Positions 7,496-16,031 of a stretch of DNA of 40,685 nucleotides are shown here, piece after piece; position 1 is the first letter of the stretch, and each line of letters starts with the position of its first letter. The stretch spans positions 1 to 40,685 of the forward strand of contig CALIMJ010000012.1 in NCBI GenBank assembly GCA_938028835.1, written 5' to 3'. This DNA is from an uncultured bacterium (GTDB taxonomy: Bacteria > Sysuimicrobiota > Sysuimicrobiia > Sysuimicrobiales > Sysuimicrobiaceae). A program made the translations under genes and the position numbers. The notes beneath the pieces are model-generated. The model made no database searches and was not told the origin of the DNA. It saw only the letters and a list, made by a program, of their open reading frames with translations.

Positions 7496-9497
7496 CCACG
7501 CTCACCGTCCCCAGGCGGTTGATGGCCAGGCTGGGCTCCAGCTCCTCGAAGGCCAGCACGGGCAGCTGCGGGACCACGGGTTCTAGCAGCCGCCGCACCG
7601 CCAGCCGCACGCTGCCCGAGCAGAGCAAAACGGGATGGGCCCCGGCCTGGGAGGCAGCCTCCCAGGCCGCCTGGGCCGCCTCCGGCAGGCGCTGCAGGGC
7701 CTCCACGTCGGGCCGACCCTGGGCACCCTCCAGGAGCAGCCGCTCCGTCTGCGGGTCCAGAACCAGCACGTTCAGCCGTCGCTGGTCGTCCAGCAGGTGC
7801 TGGTACAGCCCTCTGCCGAGCCCGCGGCGGACCAGCTCCACCAGCCGCTCCGGCTCCTTCACGGTCCGGCCGGCGTCCGACAGGACCTCCAGGATGGTCA
7901 CCAGATCACGGATGGGGATACCCTCCTGCAGCAGGAGCTGCAGGACCCGCTGCACGTCCCCCACCGACAGCACGTTGGGGACCAGCTCGTCCACCAGCGC
8001 CTTCTGCCGCTCCCGCAGCCGGTCCAGCATCTCCTGGACGTCCTGCCGGGACAGCAGACGCCAGCCGTACCGCCGGATCACCTCGTGCAGATGCGTGGCC
8101 ACCACCACGGCAGGCTCCACCACGGTGTAGCCGCTGGCCTCGGCCACCACCCGCTCCGCCGGGGAGATCCACACCGCGGGGGTGCCGAAGGCGGGGTCGG
8201 TGGTCCGCATGCCGGGCAGTTCAGGTGCGTCCGGGGCAGCACGGACCGCCAGGAGTCCACCGGGCACCACCTCGCCCCGCGCCACCTCCACCCCGCGGAT
8301 CCGGATGCAGTACTCCCGGGCGCCCAGGCCCGGGTCGTCCCGCACGCGCACCGGCGGCACCACGAGGCCCAGGGAGGCAGCCAGCTGCTTGCGGAGCGCC
8401 ACGATGCGGCTGAGGAGGTCTCCGCCCTGGGAAGGCTCCACCAGAGTTACCAGCCCGTAGCCGATCTCCAGGCTCACGGGGTCCACCTCGCCCGCGGCCT
8501 GCAGAGCGTCCTGCGCGGGCGGCGCAGGTGCTGCGGGCTCCGGGGGTGGGGGGGGCGTGCGAAGGCTCCAGCCCGCGGCGGCCAGAAGGCCGCCCACCAG
8601 CAGGAAGGCCACCTTAGGCAGACCCGGGAACAGCCCCAGAACCGCCACGATGGCGCCCGCGGCCACCAGGGGGCGCCACCGTGCGGTGAGTTGCGCGACG
8701 AGATCCGCACCCAGGTGGTCGGCCCCCGCGGTGCGGGTCAGGATCAGGCCGCTGGCGGCGGACATGAGCAGGGAAGGGATCTGCAGCGCCAGCCCGGCCC
8801 CTACGGCCTGCAGGGCGAAGGCACCGGCCGCTTCTGCGGGGCTCATCCCCCGGCTCAGTCCGACGGCGAACCCGCCCAGCAGGTTCACCGCGGTGATCAG
8901 CAGACCCGCGATGGCGTCCCCGCGCACGAACTTGCTGGCACCGTCCATGGCCCCGAAGAAGTCCGACTGACGCTCCACCTGGCGGCGCCGCTCCCGCGCG
9001 GCCTCTTCCGTGAGTGCCCCCGCGTTCAGCTCTGCGTCGATGCTCATCTGCTTGCCGGGCATGGCGTCCAGGGCGAAACGGGCCGCCACCTCCGCCATGC
9101 GGCTGGTCCCGTTGGTGACCACCAGGAACTGCACCACCAGCAGGATCACGAACAGGACCAGGCCCACCACGAGGTTGCCGCCCACCACGAGTCCCCCAAA
9201 CGCCGCCACCACGCTGCCTGCCGACCCCTGGGTGAGGATCAGCCGCGCCATGGCCACGTTGAGCCCCAGGCGTCCGAGGGCCGCGGTGAGCAGGAGGGAC
9301 GGAAACACGGACAGCTGCAGGGGGTCGGTTACGTACGCGGTGGCCAGCAGTACCACCACCGACAGCGCTAGGTTGGCCACCAAGAGGACGTCCACGAGGG
9401 CAGTGGGCAGGGGGACCACCAGGGTGGCGGTCACCAGCAGCAGGCAGGCCGCCAGGGCCAGGTCGCTGCTTTGCAACAGCCGGCGCCCCAAAGTCAC
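7476..9497 (-). CDS. flhA: Flagellar export gate protein FlhA
   Basis: FlhA (673 aa) is the large export-gate subunit that couples proton flow to secretion and docks chaperone-substrate complexes. The N-terminal half holds about eight membrane segments (starting LALAACLLLVTATLVVPLP) and the FHIPEP-family stretch with PSLLLTAALGRLGLNVA, TNGTSRMAEVAARFALDAMPGKQMSID and DGASKFVRGDAIAGL. A Pro-rich linker (about 320-350) precedes the cytosolic domain with EYCIRIRGVEVARGE, LHEVIRRYGWRLLSRQDVQ and VQRVLQLLLQEGIPIRDL. The GTG start overlaps the flhB TGA (GTGA); the longer open frame upstream is a shadow of flhB. Confidence 0.96.
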   Translation of the reverse strand: MTLGRRLLQSSDLALAACLLLVTATLVVPLPTALVDVLLVANLALSVVVLLATAYVTDPLQLSVFPSLLLTAALGRLGLNVAMARLILTQGSAGSVVAAFGGLVVGGNLVVGLVLFVILLVVQFLVVTNGTSRMAEVAARFALDAMPGKQMSIDAELNAGALTEEAARERRRQVERQSDFFGAMDGASKFVRGDAIAGLLITAVNLLGGFAVGLSRGMSPAEAAGAFALQAVGAGLALQIPSLLMSAASGLILTRTAGADHLGADLVAQLTARWRPLVAAGAIVAVLGLFPGLPKVAFLLVGGLLAAAGWSLRTPPPPPEPAAPAPPAQDALQAAGEVDPVSLEIGYGLVTLVEPSQGGDLLSRIVALRKQLAASLGLVVPPVRVRDDPGLGAREYCIRIRGVEVARGEVVPGGLLAVRAAPDAPELPGMRTTDPAFGTPAVWISPAERVVAEASGYTVVEPAVVVATHLHEVIRRYGWRLLSRQDVQEMLDRLRERQKALVDELVPNVLSVGDVQRVLQLLLQEGIPIRDLVTILEVLSDAGRTVKEPERLVELVRRGLGRGLYQHLLDDQRRLNVLVLDPQTERLLLEGAQGRPDVEALQRLPEAAQAAWEAASQAGAHPVLLCSGSVRLAVRRLLEPVVPQLPVLAFEELEPSLAINRLGTVSVDAGASV

Positions 9498-10540
9498 CAG
9501 AGCACCTCCCGCAGGCGGCCCGCGCGGTACAGGATCGCCAGGATCTCCGCCACCGCGTGGTACAGGGCCGGCGGGATCATGCGGCCCAGCGCTACGCTGC
9601 GGTAGAGGCTGCGGGCCAGCGGCGGGTTCGAGACCACAGGGACCCCGTGCCGTTGGGCGACCTCCCGGATCCGCTCCGCCACCACGCCCGCGCCCTTGGC
9701 CACCACCACCGGCGCGGGCGCCTCCTTCGGTGCGTACCGTAGGGCGACGGCCAGGTGGACCGGGTTGGTGACCACCACGGTGGCTCGCGCCACGTCCCGC
9801 AGCATGCGCCGGCGCGCCAGCTCCCGCTGGCGGGAACGCTGCCGGGACCTGACCAGCGGATCTCCCTCGGTCTCCCGCAGGTCCTCCCGCACCTCCTGGC
9901 GGGTCATACGGAGGCTGCGCTCGTACTCGAAGCGCTGGTACAGGTAGTCGAAGGCGCCCACCACGAACAGGGCAGCCGCGCCCCGCAGCGCCACCGCCTG
10001 CACCGTGCCGCCCAGCCACCCGGCCAGCTCCGACGGGGACGGCGTCACCGCCCTCGCTTCCACCACGGCACCCTCCAGCGGTGCCCACACCGCCACGGTC
10101 ACCGCCGCCAGCTTCAGCAGGGCCTTCATCAGCTCCGACACGGACCGCAGGGAGAACAGCCGCTCCAGGGCCCGGATGGGGTTGAGCCGGTCCAACTGGG
10201 GCTCCAGCGGCTTGGCGGTGAACAGGCCGCCGGTCTGCGCGAAGCCCACCGCCACCCCGGCCACCAGGGCCGCGCCCACCACGGGCCCCGCCACCGTCAG
10301 TCCGGCTGCCAGCCCCTCCGCGGCAAGTTGCGCGAGCCGGCCGGGGTCAGGGTGGGCGAGCACGCCCTGGGTATACGTGGCCAGCCGGAGGAAGCCCGAA
10401 GGCACCGTCAGGGAGCCCACCAGCGTCGCCGCCAGGAGGGCTGCGCCCTGGGAAAGGTCTCCGCTGCGCGCGACCTGGCCGCGCCGGCGGGCCTCCTGCC
10501 GCCTCCGGGGGGTTGCGGGTTCGGTGCGCTGGCTGCTCAT
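9494..10540 (-). CDS. flhB: Flagellar export switch protein FlhB
   Basis: FlhB (348 aa) sets export substrate specificity and switches from hook to filament after self-cleavage. The N-terminus has the typical EPATPRRRQEARRRGQVARS segment, followed by four hydrophobic segments (about 30-205) and a cytosolic domain with YERSLRMTRQEVREDLRETEGDP. The cleavage motif is NPVH rather than the common NPTH, followed by LAVALRY. The ATG at 10540 is preferred over the in-frame GTG at 10564 because a sigma-54 site at 10571-10586 predicts a transcript start near 10560, downstream of that GTG. First gene of the block running to fliA. Confidence 0.94.
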   Translation of the reverse strand: MSSQRTEPATPRRRQEARRRGQVARSGDLSQGAALLAATLVGSLTVPSGFLRLATYTQGVLAHPDPGRLAQLAAEGLAAGLTVAGPVVGAALVAGVAVGFAQTGGLFTAKPLEPQLDRLNPIRALERLFSLRSVSELMKALLKLAAVTVAVWAPLEGAVVEARAVTPSPSELAGWLGGTVQAVALRGAAALFVVGAFDYLYQRFEYERSLRMTRQEVREDLRETEGDPLVRSRQRSRQRELARRRMLRDVARATVVVTNPVHLAVALRYAPKEAPAPVVVAKGAGVVAERIREVAQRHGVPVVSNPPLARSLYRSVALGRMIPPALYHAVAEILAILYRAGRLREVLW

Positions 10541-10562
10541 GCCCGTGGCCGCTTCCGCAGTC

Positions 10563-10582
10563 ACGGGCTATGCACAGCCCGT
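10563..10582. repeat. Perfect inverted repeat over the flhB -12 element
   Basis: Seven-base arms ACGGGCT and AGCCCGT with a 6-nt centre. It overlaps the -12 half of the predicted sigma-54 promoter and the transcript start. It could be a protein-binding site or chance. It is not followed by a T tract, so it does not look like an intrinsic terminator. Confidence 0.6.
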
Positions 10583-10586
10583 GCCG
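10571..10586 (-). promoter_or_regulatory. Sigma-54 promoter of the flhB-to-fliA block
   Basis: Minus strand reads GGCACG-GGCT-GTGCA with GG-N10-GC spacing. It lies immediately after the HDOD stop codon (10589). The -12 region is part of a perfect inverted repeat, ACGGGCT-gtgcat-AGCCCGT (10563-10582). The predicted leader to the flhB ATG is about 20 nt. Confidence 0.7.
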
Positions 10587-10588
10587 GT

Positions 10589-11437
10589 CTACGCCAGCTC
10601 GAGCGCCGACAGGGCGGCTACCTCCGCCAGCAGATCGGCCAGCACCACCAGCAGCAGCGGGATCTCCTCTTCGGAAAGGCCCAGCCGTTCCAGGGAGCCC
10701 TGGCTGCAGCGGTGCATCAGCTGGTCTGTGCCGACCCCGAAGCCTAGCATCACGCTGAGGGCGTCCGCCACGTGCACCGCGTCCGCTAGGCCCAGGTCTT
10801 CGGCTTCGTCCGGTCGGTGGTGGTACTGGATGGCCTGCACCAACGTCTCGGGAAGGTTCCAGCGCCGCGCGGCCTCCGCGCCCACCTGGGCGTGATCCCA
10901 CCCCAACACCGCCCGCTCCGCCTCCACGAAGTCCGCGCCCCCCCGCACCGCTTCCAGGACCGCCCGGTACTGCTCCTGGAGGCTGTGGCTGAGAGCCATC
11001 TTGCCGATGTCGTGCAGCAGCCCCGCCACGAATGCCGCTTCGGCGGCCAGCCCCCGCGCCTGCGCCAGGTGCCGGGCGACCGTGGCCACCGCCAGAGCGT
11101 GCTGCCACATCTGAGCCCGGTCCAGCCCGTAGCCGGGAGCGCCGCGGGCGAACGCGTCGTAGGCCACCGCGGTCACCAGGATGCTGCGGACGGCCCCGAA
11201 CCCGACCAGCACCACCGCCTCCCGCAGGGTGGCCACCCGCCGGGTCCGCATGTACAGGGCGGAGTTGGCCAGCCGCAACACCCTCGCCGCCAGCACGGGG
11301 TCCCTGCCGAGGGCCTCGGCCACCTGTTCCGCGGAGCTGGAAAGGTCGTCCAGCAGGTGCATGGCCTCCAGCACGTGGCCGGGGAGCGGCTCCAGCAGGT
11401 CGAAGGCCATCAGGACACGGTCCGGCACGCCGCTCAC
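10589..11437 (-). CDS. HDOD-domain protein
   Basis: A 282-aa HDOD (HD-related output domain) protein. Typical segments are PLPGHVLEAMHLLDD near the N-terminus, LRLANSALYMRTRRVATLREAVV, GFGAVRSILVT, and AAFVAGLLHDIGKMAL (HD retained), then DHAQVGAEAARRWNLPETLVQAIQYHH. HDOD proteins are found with signalling and motility genes but usually lack demonstrated phosphodiesterase activity; the role here is unknown. The GTG start overlaps the fliR TGA (GTGA), and GTG and ATG codons slightly downstream are alternatives. It is the last gene of the fliL block; flhB after it has its own promoter. Confidence 0.88.
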   Translation of the reverse strand: MSGVPDRVLMAFDLLEPLPGHVLEAMHLLDDLSSSAEQVAEALGRDPVLAARVLRLANSALYMRTRRVATLREAVVLVGFGAVRSILVTAVAYDAFARGAPGYGLDRAQMWQHALAVATVARHLAQARGLAAEAAFVAGLLHDIGKMALSHSLQEQYRAVLEAVRGGADFVEAERAVLGWDHAQVGAEAARRWNLPETLVQAIQYHHRPDEAEDLGLADAVHVADALSVMLGFGVGTDQLMHRCSQGSLERLGLSEEEIPLLLVVLADLLAEVAALSALELA

Positions 11438-12186
11438 GGTGCCCTCCGGATCCACGCCGCCAGCGTCCGCATCCCCTGCTCCCACGTGGCCGTCACCCCC
11501 GCCACCGTGTGGGGGAGGAACATCCCTACCAGCACCAGCGCCACACCCACCTTGAGGGGCAGTGCGACCAGAAAGATGTTCACCTGGGGAGCCGCGCGGG
11601 CCATCAGCGCGATCCCCGCCTCCACCGCCAGCGACGCCACCACCAGCGGGGCGGCAAGCTGGAGACCCGCCAGGAAGCTCCGGATGAACAGCTCCGCCCC
11701 CAGCTCCGCCACCGCGCCCGCTGACGGGAGCCTGTCGGGAGGCAGGTAGGCGAAGCTCGTCCCCACCAGCCGCAAGGCGTGGTGGTGCGCGTCCGTGATC
11801 AGGTACACCACCAGCGCCACGGTGGACCACAGCTGCGCGAGGGCCGTGGACTCGTGCCCGTGGACGGGGTCGACCAGCTGACCGGTCCCCAGTCCGAGGT
11901 TGAGCTCCGCCACCTGCGCGCCCACCTGTACCGCGGTGAACGCCAGCGCCACGCCCCATCCCAGGAGCAGGCCCACCGCCATCTCCTTGAGCGCCAGGGC
12001 ACCAAAGGCCACCAGGTCTCGGACCGGTGGCGTATGGGCGGCGTTGCCCGCCGCCACGAACAGGCCCAGCCCCACGCTGGCGGGCAACGGCACCCGCGGT
12101 CCCCCGAGGACCGGCAGGGGGAACAGGAACCCCGCCACCCGGCAGGCGGCCAGCAGCCACGGCACCAGGAACCCTTCCGGCGTCAC
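11434..12186 (-). CDS. fliR: Flagellar export gate protein FliR
   Basis: FliR (250 aa) forms the export gate core with FliP and FliQ. Several membrane segments are evident (LAACRVAGFLFPLPVLGG, LVAFGALALKEMAVGLLLGW, and C-terminal segments). Family features include ALKEMAVGLLLG and QVGAQVAELNLGLG. The GTG start at 12186 overlaps the fliQ TGA (GTGA); an extension to 12252 would run inside fliQ and is rejected. Confidence 0.94.
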   Translation of the reverse strand: MTPEGFLVPWLLAACRVAGFLFPLPVLGGPRVPLPASVGLGLFVAAGNAAHTPPVRDLVAFGALALKEMAVGLLLGWGVALAFTAVQVGAQVAELNLGLGTGQLVDPVHGHESTALAQLWSTVALVVYLITDAHHHALRLVGTSFAYLPPDRLPSAGAVAELGAELFIRSFLAGLQLAAPLVVASLAVEAGIALMARAAPQVNIFLVALPLKVGVALVLVGMFLPHTVAGVTATWEQGMRTLAAWIRRAP

Positions 12187-12452
12187 CGAACCAGCTCCGG
12201 CAGCGCCCGCAGCAACCCTGCGGTGAAGCTCAGAAGCCGCTGCGTCATCCACGGGCCCACCAGCACGGCCACCGCGGCCACGGCCAGCATCTTGGGGACG
12301 AAGGACAGGGTAGCCTCCTGCACCTGGGTGAGGACCTGGAACAGCCCCACCACGACCCCCACCGCCAGGGCGGTGGCCAGTATCGGCAGAGCTACCAGGC
12401 CGGCCACCGCCATGGCCTCACGTCCCAGCGCCAGCAACCCGTCCAGGCTCAT
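12183..12452 (-). CDS. fliQ: Flagellar export gate protein FliQ
   Basis: FliQ (89 aa), a small two-helix membrane protein of the export gate. The pattern AGLVALPILATALAVGVVVGLFQVLTQVQEATLSFVPKML (broken here as two hydrophobic helices around VLTQVQEATLSFVPK) is the FliQ hallmark. The ATG overlaps the fliP stop (ATGA) and its stop overlaps fliR. Confidence 0.95.
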   Translation of the reverse strand: MSLDGLLALGREAMAVAGLVALPILATALAVGVVVGLFQVLTQVQEATLSFVPKMLAVAAVAVLVGPWMTQRLLSFTAGLLRALPELVR

Positions 12453-13183
12453 CGAAAGCTCAACAGCAGCGCCCGGGCCACCAGGTGCCAGCCGTCCACG
12501 AACACGAACAGGAGCAGCTTGAAGGGCAAGGAGATCAGCACCGGGGGCAGCATGAGCATCCCCAGGGACAGCAGCACGCTGCTGACCACCATATCCACCA
12601 CCAGGAACGGAATGAAAAGCAGGGAGCCCAGCAGGAACGCGGTCCGCAACTCGCTCGTGACGAAGGCGGGGATCACCACGTGGGTGGGAACGTCCTCAGG
12701 GGTCCGGGGCCGCGGCAGCCGCGCCAGGGAAACGAACAGGGCCAGGTCCTGCTGGCGCGTCTGTCTCAGCATGAACTCCCGCAGCGGGCGCAGGGTCCGG
12801 TCCAAGGCCGCCTGCTGCGACAGCTCACCCCGCAGGTACGGTTGCAGCCCCTCCCGGTTGGCGCGGTCCAGGGTGGGAGCCATGGTGAACAGGGTCAGAA
12901 ACAGGGCCAGGCCCACCACCACCTGGTTGGGCGGGACCGTGGGGACCCCCACCGCACTGCGGACCAGGGACAGCACGATCACGATACGGGTAAAGGAGGT
13001 CATGAGGATCAGCAGGGCGGGGGCGGTGGCGAGGACCGTCAGCAGCAGCAACACCTGCAGCGACGCGGACAGCTGCTGAGGCGACTCCGACCCCGTCACC
13101 CGCAACTCCACCACCGGCAGCGGCGCGGACAGGGCGGGAGCGGCCAGGAGCAGCACGCAGCACACCACCAGGCACGCCCGCAC
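12449..13183 (-). CDS. fliP: Flagellar export gate protein FliP
   Basis: FliP (244 aa), core subunit of the export gate pore. It has a cleavable-looking signal peptide (LVVCCVLLLAAPALSA, residues about 5-20), then SLQVLLLLTVLATAPALLILMTSF, TRIVIVLSLVRSAVG and PPNQVVVGLALFLTLF, and C-terminal DMVVSSVLLSLGMLMLPP and LPFKLLLFV. The GTG at 13183 shares one base with the fliO TAG stop and has GGGAGGAGGGG ahead of it. The open frame upstream of this start is a shadow of fliO. Confidence 0.96.
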   Translation of the reverse strand: MRACLVVCCVLLLAAPALSAPLPVVELRVTGSESPQQLSASLQVLLLLTVLATAPALLILMTSFTRIVIVLSLVRSAVGVPTVPPNQVVVGLALFLTLFTMAPTLDRANREGLQPYLRGELSQQAALDRTLRPLREFMLRQTRQQDLALFVSLARLPRPRTPEDVPTHVVIPAFVTSELRTAFLLGSLLFIPFLVVDMVVSSVLLSLGMLMLPPVLISLPFKLLLFVFVDGWHLVARALLLSFR

Positions 13184-13587
13184 TACGGCCCCTCCTCCCG
13201 AACCCCTCGCAGCCTGCGCGTGGCGTCCCGCAGGCGCTGCGCGAAGGCCCCCTCGGTGTCCCCCGCAGGCGCCGGCCCGAGCTCGCACACCACGTGTACG
13301 TGCTGGCCCAACAGCAACCGGCGTCCTCCCACCTCCACCACGTACAGGGCCTGCTGGGGAGACAGCCGCACCACTTCCCGCAGGCGCACGGACCCCGACC
13401 GCCCTCCGGCGCCCAGGCGCACCAGCGCGTAGCGGGTCAGGACCACCAGGCCCACCACCAGCGCAAGGCCCGCCACGGCCTGCAGCACCATCTGCGCCGT
13501 CCCGAATTCGGATCCGGGAGTCCCAGCGGCGCCGGCTGCTCGCGTGGGCGTCACGAGGAGCGGGACGAGCAGGGCCGCCCGCCTCAC
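13183..13587 (-). CDS. fliO: Flagellar biosynthesis protein FliO/FliZ family
   Basis: FliO (134 aa) is an accessory membrane protein that supports FliP assembly. A single membrane segment (VLQAVAGLALVVGLVVLTRYAL, about 34-55) follows a hydrophobic N-terminus that may be a signal peptide. The C-terminal cytosolic domain has VRLREVVRLSPQQALYVVEV and RRLLLGQHVHVVCELG, typical of FliO. The GTG start overlaps the fliY stop (GTGA). Context between fliY and fliP supports the call. Confidence 0.9.
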   Translation of the reverse strand: MRRAALLVPLLVTPTRAAGAAGTPGSEFGTAQMVLQAVAGLALVVGLVVLTRYALVRLGAGGRSGSVRLREVVRLSPQQALYVVEVGGRRLLLGQHVHVVCELGPAPAGDTEGAFAQRLRDATRRLRGVREEGP

Positions 13588-14591
13588 GCCCCGTCCTCCT
13601 GCCCGCGAGCCAGGTGCCGGACCCGTTGCTCCGGGCTCAGGATCTCGGTGACCCGGACCCCGAAGTTCTCCTCGATCACCACCACCTCCCCGCGGGCGAA
13701 CAGCCGGTCGTTCACGTACAGATCCACGGGCTCGCCCGCCGCCCGCTCCAGCTCGATCACCGCGCCCAGCCCCAGGGACAGCACATCCCGAATCTTCATG
13801 CGGGTCCGGCCCAGCTCCACCGTCACTTGTAGGGGCACGTCCAGGAGCAGCTCGATGTTGCGGCCAGCAGAGGGGACGGGCCGCGGTTCCAGGGGCGCGA
13901 ACTCCACGGGCCGCGCGGCGGGGGCGGTTCGGAGGGGCTCCGGCGGTACAGGAGGGGGTGGCGTGCGAGACGCGGAGGGGGGCTGCACGCCCGCCACCCG
14001 CTGCGCGGCCCTCGTGCCGAGTTCCACCAGCCCCGGTAGGACCTCCGCGTCGTAGAGCTGGTAGAACACGCTCTCGATCAGCCCTTCCACATGCAGGTGG
14101 AACGTCACCCGCACGACCTGGCCTTCCGACGGGCGCAGGCGGTCTGCGGCAGCCTCGCTGTCCAGGACCAGGACCTCCGGGGGCGAGATGGTCACCGCCG
14201 CGCCTAGGAACTCCGCCAGGGCGGTGGTGGCGGAGCCCATCATCTGATTCATGGCCTCGCCGGCGCCGCTGAGCAGCATCTCCCGCTCCAGCACGCGGGA
14301 ACCGGACCCGTCCCCGCCCAGCATCAGGTCCACCAGCACCCGCACGTCCTCCTCCCGCATGAGCAGGTAGCTGTGGCTGCGCACGGCCCCGGAGGTCTCG
14401 ACACGGACGCCCAGGTAGCCCACTAGGCCGGCCCGGTCCACCGACGACCAGTCCAGCACCTCCGCCTGCGGGGAGGTGATGCGGACCTGCCGGCGGACCA
14501 GCTGTGACAGCGCCGTGGCGGCGGAGCCCATGGCGATGTTGGACAGCTCCGCCAGCAGGTCCAGGGCGTCCACGGCGTGCGTGCTAGGCAT
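13584..14591 (-). CDS. fliY: Flagellar switch/CheY-P phosphatase FliY
   Basis: FliY (335 aa): a CheC-type phosphatase module (about 1-200), a Pro-rich linker (about 205-245) and a C-terminal FliN/SpoA switch domain (about 250-335, with LLDVPLQVTVELGRTRMKI and GEVVVIEENFGVRVTEI). Both CheC-type active-site helices look intact: Glu15/Asn18 (ELSN) and Glu112/Asn115 (EAMN), each followed by the expected Pro (TSP, SPP). It would both build the C-ring and dephosphorylate CheY-P. The usual FliM-like N-terminal CheY-binding peptide is not obvious. The ATG overlaps the fliM stop by 8 nt. Confidence 0.95.
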   Translation of the reverse strand: MPSTHAVDALDLLAELSNIAMGSAATALSQLVRRQVRITSPQAEVLDWSSVDRAGLVGYLGVRVETSGAVRSHSYLLMREEDVRVLVDLMLGGDGSGSRVLEREMLLSGAGEAMNQMMGSATTALAEFLGAAVTISPPEVLVLDSEAAADRLRPSEGQVVRVTFHLHVEGLIESVFYQLYDAEVLPGLVELGTRAAQRVAGVQPPSASRTPPPPVPPEPLRTAPAARPVEFAPLEPRPVPSAGRNIELLLDVPLQVTVELGRTRMKIRDVLSLGLGAVIELERAAGEPVDLYVNDRLFARGEVVVIEENFGVRVTEILSPEQRVRHLARGQEDGA

Positions 14592-15564
14592 GGCGGGGGG
14601 CGTCCTCCCAGCTCAGGATCTCCACCGCCAGCCGCCGACCCACGCGGCCCGGACGGCCGCTGAACACCACGGCGCCTTCCACAAGGACGTCCAGGGGCGC
14701 GTGGGCGGGGCGGTCCAGCTGGATCACGTCGTGGGGCGCCAGCGCCACCAGGTCCCCCAGGGTGACCCGGGCCCGCCCCAAGCGCACCTGGACGGGCACC
14801 GTGACCTCCTCCACCGCCTGCCGCAGGGCCTCCGCCTGACTGGCCCGCGACGGCGCCCGAAACAGGGTGGTGGCGCTCAACAGGCTGAGGATGGGCTGGA
14901 GGAGCAGGTAGGGCAGGCACAGGTTCATCCGGTACGCCTGCTGAGGGGTTTCCACCTGGAAGTGCACCAGCAGCACCACGTCCGTGGGCCCGGCGATGTG
15001 GGCGAACTGGGGGTTGGTCTCCATACCCACCAGCACGGGCTTTACGTCCGCCACGGACTGCCAGGCGTCGTGCAGCAGCGGCAGCAACCGCTGCATCAAC
15101 CGCTCCACCAGCCCCCGCTCCAGTTCCGTCAACGGTCGCGCCAGCCCGTCCGCCCTCCCCGGACCGCCCAACAGGCGATCCACCACCGCCAGGGCAAAGG
15201 TCCCCCCGAGCTCGAGCAGGGCCCGGCCCTCCAGGGGCTCCAGGCGGAACAGCACGATGACTGTGGGGGTGGGGATCGATCGCACGAACTCCTCGTAGCT
15301 GAGCTGCTCCACGGACCGTACCGCCACGTTGACGGGGAACCGCAGGTGTACGGACAGGGCCATGCCGGCCATGCGGGCAAAGGCGCCGTGCAGGATGGAG
15401 ACGGTTCGGAGCTGGTCCTTGGAGAACCGGTCCGGCCGCCGGAAGTCGTAGGGCCGCACCGCGCGCTCGGGGGAAGGAGCCGTGGCCTCCGCCGGTACCT
15501 GGCCCGACTGGATGGCCGCCACCAGCTGGTCGATCTCCGCCTGCGAGAGTAGCTCGGCCGTCAT
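14584..15564 (-). CDS. fliM: Flagellar motor switch protein FliM
   Basis: FliM (326 aa) is the C-ring protein that binds CheY-P. The N-terminal CheY-binding peptide LLSQAEIDQLVAAI is present (residues 5-18). The CheC-like middle domain follows (RPYDFRRPDRFSKDQLRTVS, then SVHLRFPVNV and GGPG), and the C-terminal SpoA domain contains LGRARVTLGDLVALAPHDVIQLD (split around LGDLVALAPHDV). The ATG at 15564 overlaps the fliL TGA (ATGA). Confidence 0.96.
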   Translation of the reverse strand: MTAELLSQAEIDQLVAAIQSGQVPAEATAPSPERAVRPYDFRRPDRFSKDQLRTVSILHGAFARMAGMALSVHLRFPVNVAVRSVEQLSYEEFVRSIPTPTVIVLFRLEPLEGRALLELGGTFALAVVDRLLGGPGRADGLARPLTELERGLVERLMQRLLPLLHDAWQSVADVKPVLVGMETNPQFAHIAGPTDVVLLVHFQVETPQQAYRMNLCLPYLLLQPILSLLSATTLFRAPSRASQAEALRQAVEEVTVPVQVRLGRARVTLGDLVALAPHDVIQLDRPAHAPLDVLVEGAVVFSGRPGRVGRRLAVEILSWEDAPRHA

Positions 15565-16007
15565 TGCGCGACGAACTCCGAGAAGTACACGCCCTCCACC
15601 TGGAACTCCCTGCTCCCCTCCCCGTTCAGGCGCTCCACGAGCTCGCGCTCCAGCCGCCTGCGGCCCTGCGGGCTGCGGATCTCCGAGTACCGCTGACCCG
15701 TGAGGTGGCGGACCACTGTGTCCTGCCACCGGAACTTCTCCTCGCTGGCCGCCTCCTTCAGCCGTTCGCCCGCCAGCGGGGTCTGGACCCGTAACGCCAG
15801 GGTCACTTTCAGGTAGCGGAATCCGTCCGACGGGTCCAGGTTCACCACCAGGGTCCCGAGGGGCACCACCGCGTGGTGGAGTTTGGGTTCGGCGCCGCGG
15901 GGCCTGCCTAGGAGGGCTCCCGCGGCTGCCGCGGCCACCGCCAGGCTCACCGCGGCCGCCGCCAGCCCCAGCTTCGCCGCGCCCCGTTCCGCGGGTGTCG
16001 TGCGCAT
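15561..16007 (-). CDS. fliL: Flagellar basal body-associated protein FliL
   Basis: FliL (148 aa), a single-pass membrane protein near the stator. The membrane segment (LGLAAAAVSLAVAAAAAGALL) is at about 13-33, followed by a periplasmic domain with GTLVVNLDPSDGFRYLKVTL, ALRVQT and LTGQRYSEIRSPQGRRRLEREL. The ATG at 16007 is preferred over a GTG at 16052: CGGAGG lies just ahead, and the sigma-54 site at 16032-16047 puts the transcript start near 16021. First gene of the block reaching the HDOD gene. Confidence 0.9.
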   Translation of the reverse strand: MRTTPAERGAAKLGLAAAAVSLAVAAAAAGALLGRPRGAEPKLHHAVVPLGTLVVNLDPSDGFRYLKVTLALRVQTPLAGERLKEAASEEKFRWQDTVVRHLTGQRYSEIRSPQGRRRLERELVERLNGEGSREFQVEGVYFSEFVAQ

Positions 16008-16031
16008 CGCCGGCCTCCGGCCCGCGGGTCC

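Noticed and set aside
9470-9490. GGCGCC...TTGC sequence near the start of flhA
   Set aside because: Spacing is 11 nt and it lies inside the coding sequence of flhA.
10541-10564. Upstream GTG start for flhB
   Set aside because: It precedes the predicted transcript start from the sigma-54 site and has no ribosome binding site.
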